The translations under genes were made by a program, and so were the position numbers. 64,000 bases of DNA from Leucogyrophana mollusca (Eukaryota > Basidiomycota > Agaricomycetes > Boletales), in assembly GCA_021014945.1 (NCBI GenBank), contig MU266349.1:62001-126000 (forward strand). Reading direction: 5' to 3'. Shown here piece by piece: positions 59,101 through 64,000 of the stretch. Every line of letters begins with the position of its first letter. Position 1 is the stretch's first letter. Under the pieces are notes generated by a model. The model saw only the letters and a program-made list of their open reading frames with translations, was not told where the DNA came from and did not search any database.

Positions 59101-62100
59101 CCGGGGGAAGAAGAAACTCCTACCGACAGCGCCCCAAGGAGACAAGGCCCCGGAGGTCGCAGGCCCCCCCCCATCAATTACCGCGAATACGAATAGCTCC
59201 CAGGTTCCTAGGACTCAAACGAGTCCTCTTGCCGGCCGAAGCAAAGCCGCGTCGCAAGATATATTTGCCACTCAGAGTCCACAGCAGCGCAGGGTGCTCT
59301 CCGATCGAGCCGCTTTCCTGGCATGCATCACCCCATCACAGAGTCCCAGTCAGCCGCCAGGATCTCGCGCGACGTCTTCGAGTGTAAGGAGCACCAGCGG
59401 ATCTGCGACCAAAGGTTCCATGCAAGGTTCCCCGCAAGGTAGGCTGCGGCCCCGCCCAACGAACTTCGAGGCTTCCATCACGCCTATGAAGCACAATCCT
59501 CGATATTCCGACACGCAAGCGAAGTATGCAGAGCCACAGAAAATGACAGATGACACAGCGTTAGCTTCATCGAGCTCATCTGGTCCTATGGAGGTCGTAT
59601 CCGCTGAGGTCGACTCCTGCGAGCCTAAGTCGCCCATTTCTGGGGACGACCAACAGATGCTGGACCTCGAGCACCCTGTGATAGCAAGGTCATTGCCGGA
59701 CCAATCTACGACGCAGGCAGTCGATGTCAATGCCCCCTCGTTCTCTTCCTCGTTGCCCATAGTACAGACTGTCTCTAAGGACGCGCAAGGGCTTCTGGAC
59801 CCCGCCATGGCGAAAACCTTACCGAACCCGTCAACGATACAGCCATTGAACATCGACGTTGACCCGCCAAATCCCACAACGCCTGCGCCACACAGTAGTC
59901 ACGACTATCGTACCCACGAGCGAGAAGGGGACATGAGCACCGAACAGCCTCCACACGTTGGCGTTCGGCCTGTGAAAAACGACGTGCGTGCTATAGAACC
60001 GGTTGCATCTCCGCCCGCAATTTCTCGGCCACCAGAAGGCACTATCTTCAACATACCTGAGCTCTCGGGCGAGCTTGAGCCCATTTCTGCTCGCGGTGGA
60101 GGACATGTACAGCCAAAGGTCAGTGCAACGTCCAGATCTGCTGCAACCACCTCTCATAATGATTACCTTTTGCTTAGGATGACGTGCCTGGTGATGACAC
60201 AAACATGGAGCCCATGCCTAGCGAGGGCGTTGACTCCTTGGAGTTACAAGAGTTGAGTACGGAGTTGGGAGACATGGACCTCGAATACGTGGTAGGCCAT
60301 CCCGTGCCAGACACGAGACAACCTCAGGATCTGATGATCTCTTTTATCAAGGACCTGACTTCCCCATCCAACACTGCATCCACTTCCCCGACCCCAGCAA
60401 ATATCGTCGTTGTTGAGCCACCCATGGCCGTTGACGTGGCGGCTCGTGGCGTGCTTCCTGGCATGGACGACATCGTGATGGACGATGCTGTGCTGGCTAA
60501 TGGTCAACAAAGCCTGCTGCCCGGTGATGCCACTGAGGAATACGAGGACGAAGAAAGTCGTGCTCGAGTTCGGCTCCTGAAAGGTAAAGGAAGGGAAGTT
60601 ACTTCGGAAGCTCAGTCGTCGACCGATTCGGAAGAACGTGAATGTGTCGCAGCGTTAATCGAGAACGACGGCTCGAGTAGCGAGGTAAACAAGACATGAA
60701 CCCTATCTTGCCAATATTGATTCTGATTCCTACGACCAGGTGTCTGGAGCCAGCGAAGGCGACCATTCCAACTATATGTTAACGAGGTCCAGAGCCTCCT
60801 CTCGCTCGTCCGCGACCAGACCCACGCGACTGCGTCGTCAAGTACCGAGAAGAGGCAGATCGTCCACCTCTCCCGTCGAGGCCACAGGGGGCAGTAGTAG
60901 CAATCCCGATCCGCAAACCGCTGTCGCCGAGCGTGGCCCGACTGCCATCGAGTACATCGGCGGGTATCCCGTTCTTACTTGGGAGTCGCAAGTTCGTGCT
61001 TGGCGAGAGGCCGAACCGACCTATCTCCTGGCCAAAGACCTCCCGCATTCTCTACAGGACCACGTCAACAACATGCCGCTCGATTTCCGCCAATCAGACC
61101 AAGCACGAATCCTTTTCGAGGCCCTCATTGACGACGCCAGTGACAACGAACCTCACGCACCCAAGATCGAAGTGTGGGACAACGATATTGGCTTGGAGAC
61201 AACGCCGCCTTGGGAGTTCGTTTACACCAACGAAATGTGGTACAGTGAGAACGTCCCTCCACCCGACCTCAAGAACCTCCAGAGCTGTGGATGCATTGGG
61301 CGATGTGACCCGAAGTCGAAGACCTGCTCTTGCGTTAACAAGCAATACTCCTTTCTCAAGCCATTCGCTAAAGAAGGCCTGATTCCGCGTACCTGGGATG
61401 GCTCTGGGTTCCTGTACAACAGGAGTGGTAAGCTCCAGCTACATGGCTATCCCATCTTCGAATGCAACCAATTTTGTGGTTGCGATGAGGATTGCCCCAA
61501 CCGAGTAGGCATCTCCTTTATCGATATATAATATCAGCCACTCATTGATTCTAGGTGGTTCAAAACGGCCGTCAGTGTGTGATCAGCATCAACAACACCA
61601 AGGAGAAAGGCTGGGGTACGATTTCTGTTCACTCTTTGAACTTGATTTCAATTGTGCCTTCTAGGTGTTTTCGCTGGTCCGAAGAAGATTCCGAAAGGCA
61701 CATATATCGGCATTTATGCCGGAGAACTTCTGACGGAAAAGGAGGGTGATGACCGCGGGGTGTAAGTGATTGCTTCCCATCGCCATGCCTTGCTTTCAAG
61801 GCTGACCCCTTGTTTAGGTACTATAACAAGTTCGGTCGGACATACCTATTCTACATTGACTATTTCTACCTCGAGAACGAGCCAGCCCACTTTGTGGTCG
61901 ACGCATATCACGCCGGTAACGTACGTCCCTGCAAACCAATACTTTATACTTCCGCTGAGTAACTAGCACTCATCCAGTTCACGCGTTTCCTGGTGAGCAA
62001 TGTTAAGTCCTCTTGAACTTGCGCTTGCTGATGTATCGCGCAGAACCACAGTTGTGATCCCAACTGTGCCCTCGAAGCTTGCTACATCAATGAAGGCAAC

Positions 62101-62344
62101 ATCCGGAAACCACTGCTGGCCATATTCACTGTATGTGATGTCGAGCCCTATGAAGAACTATGTTTCTCGTACTTCGGCGAGGTTGGGGAAGACGACGAAG
62201 AAGTAAGTGCCCCGATCCCCCATCAGTGCGACAAAGTAGCTTACGGGATTGTAGAATGGCTCGACGACGAAAGTACCACAGAAAGATGCCGTCTACGCCG
62301 AGTGTCGATGTGGGAGTAAGAATTGTAGGGGGCGTATGTTTTGA
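56101..62344 (+). CDS. SET-domain histone methyltransferase (SUV39/Clr4-like catalytic module) with giant disordered N-terminus
   Basis: Predicted histone lysine methyltransferase, probably H3K9-type, nuclear. The first ATG (56101) starts a Ser/Pro-rich disordered region of nearly 1,600 residues, joined through small introns near 56166, 56755, 56850, 60117 and 60684. Then come the pre-SET cysteine cluster (CGCIGRCDPKSKTCSC and FECNQFCGCDEDCPNR), SET parts GWGVFAGPKKIPKGTYIGIY, NFTRFLNHSCDPNC (cofactor and lysine-channel NHSCDPN) and EELCFSYFGE, and a post-SET zinc motif CRCGSKNCRGRMF just before the stop at 62342-62344. All catalytic blocks are intact across seven short introns. No chromodomain is visible, unlike Clr4. 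The N-terminus carries three SUMO-interaction-like motifs and basic nuclear-localisation-like stretches (VKRKAIES, LTRSRASSRSS). Total about 1,880 residues. Confidence 0.9.
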
Positions 62345-62785
62345 TGAGATTTGGGCTCGCGGTGCTGTATTTTGTAATTCCTTATATTACTCCTCAGAGA
62401 ATAGCCATCAACATGAGGGCCTCCAGCGCCCATTATTTCCCGGTGTCTCTGACCATGATAGGTAGAGTATTTGAAGCTATCTGCCCATCAATCAAGCTTT
62501 CCGCGTCTATTGGCCATTTTTACTGATGCTCACCCCCATTCAGGATGATTCCAGCGTGTTCCTATCTCCTCGAACTATTTGGCTCTTCATCCGGTCTTTC
62601 AGCTTTTATTCGCTCCCACAGCGGCGATGAGATGGCTTTACATATCGCGCGTAATAATAGCCATCCTGCATGTGTCGAAGATAACGAGGCGAATCGTCCA
62701 CATGACCGTGTCAAGCTCCCATACCGTTAGCTGGGCCCTTAAAAGCGGAATCCCTTGTTAACGCTCTCTGCCTTCCTTCCCCAGT
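62345..62785. other. Intergenic, SET gene to hexosaminidase
   Basis: Short intergenic region with the hexosaminidase promoter. No gene seen. Confidence 0.5.
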
Positions 62786-64000
62786 ATGGCCCGTTCAAGC
62801 ACTTTCGGCCTGCTGGCCTTCCTGATCGGTTGTCTCCTGCCCTCCGGCGTCCTCTCTCTGTGGCCTATCCCTACCGCCTTGGAGACGGGCACAACCGGCC
62901 TCAAGCTAGCCCCTTACTTCAATTATGAAATTGACGTCCAAGGCGCCCCTGCTGATCTCATTGAGGCTGTTGCACAAGCCAAATACTACCTTGAAACCGA
63001 CAAGCTCGGCCGGCTTGTAGTCGGCCGTGGCGTAAACGACACTGCTGCCCTCACAAATGCAAAATCACTCTCGTCTCTGAAACTTTCCCTCACCCAAGGA
63101 GCTGCGGTGGAAAGTATATCCACTGAGGCTGTCAAGGCTATCGGGACTCGAAGTGAAGAATACACGTTAACCATCCCAGAAGATGGCTCGGCGGCGACAC
63201 TTACCGCCAACTCGACTCTTGGGCTCTACAGAGGTCTCACAACCTTTGGACAACTCTGGTACTACTATGGCGGAGAGACATACACTCTCCTAGCGCCGAT
63301 TGCCATCACTGACGCTCCTGCATATGTACGTATTTCCATTTTACCCCGAACTCAAGTTCATGTGTGCTGGATTTCCAGCCCTTCCGAGGACTTGCTCTTG
63401 ACACTTCTAGGAACTTGTAGGTCTCGCGCGTTTTCATGAATAGGACGTAAATAACGTCCTTCGCTCTCACAGCTATCCTTTGGAGGATCTTTTGCGCACC
63501 CTGGATGCTATGAGCTGGGTTAAGGTATTACTTGTATTATCTGATGGAGCGATTCTGATAACTCACATCATCTGCGCTACTCCTAGATCAACACATTCCA
63601 CTGGCACGTCACCGATAGTCAGAGCTTCCCACTGGAAGTTGCCCAATATCCGGAATTAGCTATGAACGGAGCCTATTCACCCGAGGAGACGTACAGCGCA
63701 AGCGATGTGCAGTACATCGTTGCCTACGCCAATGCAGTATGTATTTCTTGTGACGCATATCACGAAACCAGCTGAAGTCTTCTATCTTACAGCGTGGTAT
63801 TGATGTCCTTTTGGTTGGTGCAGCGAATGAATATGTCGCGAGGGGAATTGCTGAAACGACAAAATTTAGGAAATCGACACCCCAGGACACACTGCCATCA
63901 TCGGTGAGACGTACCCCGACTACGTGGCTTGCTTCTACGAGAGCCCATGGGCGACCTACGCCAACGAGCCCCCCGCGGGCCAGCTTCGCTTTGCTCTCCC
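62786..64000 (+). CDS. Beta-N-acetylhexosaminidase (GH20), 3' end missing
   Basis: Secreted exo-enzyme removing terminal GlcNAc from chitin oligosaccharides, used in cell-wall remodelling or chitin recycling. The ATG at 62786 starts a signal peptide (LLAFLIGCLLPSGVLSLWPI). The N-terminal GH20b-like domain follows (GLYRGLTTFGQLWYYYGG), then the barrel start RGLALDTSRN joined across an intron to YPLEDLLRTLDAMSWVKINT and FHWHVTDSQSFPLEV, QYIVAYANARGIDVL, and, after an intron with acceptor aatttag, EIDTPGHTAII. The window ends at RFAL, before the catalytic Asp-Glu pair. At least five short introns. Confidence 0.93.

Overview
The window is nuclear DNA of a filamentous basidiomycete, most likely an Agaricomycete. 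The evidence is GC-rich coding sequence cut by many 45-70 nt GT-AG introns, compact mostly monocistronic genes on both strands, and a fungal gene set: a GPI-type GH37 trehalase, type-B carboxylesterases, Msp1, ALG11, thioredoxin reductase, an MFS sugar transporter, a basidiomycete-style tetraspanin, a SET methyltransferase and a GH20 hexosaminidase. A polypore-like lineage is only a guess. There is no operon logic, rRNA, intact tRNA, CRISPR array or recognisable transposon.

Layout. 1-8.6 kb: 3' part of a trehalase, then two type-B carboxylesterase genes tail to tail. 10.2-16.7 kb: the mitochondrial AAA ATPase Msp1 and a SUN-like (Slp1 type) ER membrane protein, both carrying in-frame tandem repeats. 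17.2-22.8 kb: four minus-strand tandem copies of a divergent Ras-like gene, with a fifth copy on the plus strand at 29.6-30.4 kb. Between them lie an FMN-dependent alpha-hydroxy-acid dehydrogenase, ALG11 and a small single-pass membrane protein. 31.1-42.5 kb: V-ATPase proteolipid subunit c, a tetraspanin, thioredoxin reductase, a sugar transporter, a short-chain dehydrogenase and a membrane protein with a large extracellular domain. 43-54 kb: mostly small, intron-rich minus-strand genes of unknown function, several with one transmembrane helix and a proline-rich tail, plus one coiled-coil protein. 56.1-62.3 kb: a roughly 1,880-residue SET-domain protein with complete pre-SET, SET and post-SET regions. 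62.8 kb to the end: a secreted GH20 hexosaminidase cut by the window edge.

The most unusual content is the Ras-like family. All five copies keep the P-loop lysine and threonine and the SAK motif. All have lost Gly12, the switch-I threonine, Gly60, Gln61 and the Asn of NKxD (AKCD in every copy). Reading frames and intron positions are preserved, three copies end in the same CaaX box (CVVI), and copied 5' and 3' flanks surround the genes. This looks like a maintained family of Ras-derived pseudo-GTPases spread by segmental duplication, one of which carried a piece of the neighbouring SUN gene. The secondary point of interest is the cluster of small membrane proteins between 43 and 54 kb, some with PPxY motifs. 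The remaining genes are ordinary secretory-pathway, redox, transport and degradative genes.

Intron-exon structures were read by eye from splice consensus and conserved protein motifs. Exact exon ends, especially in the small unknown genes, are inferred.
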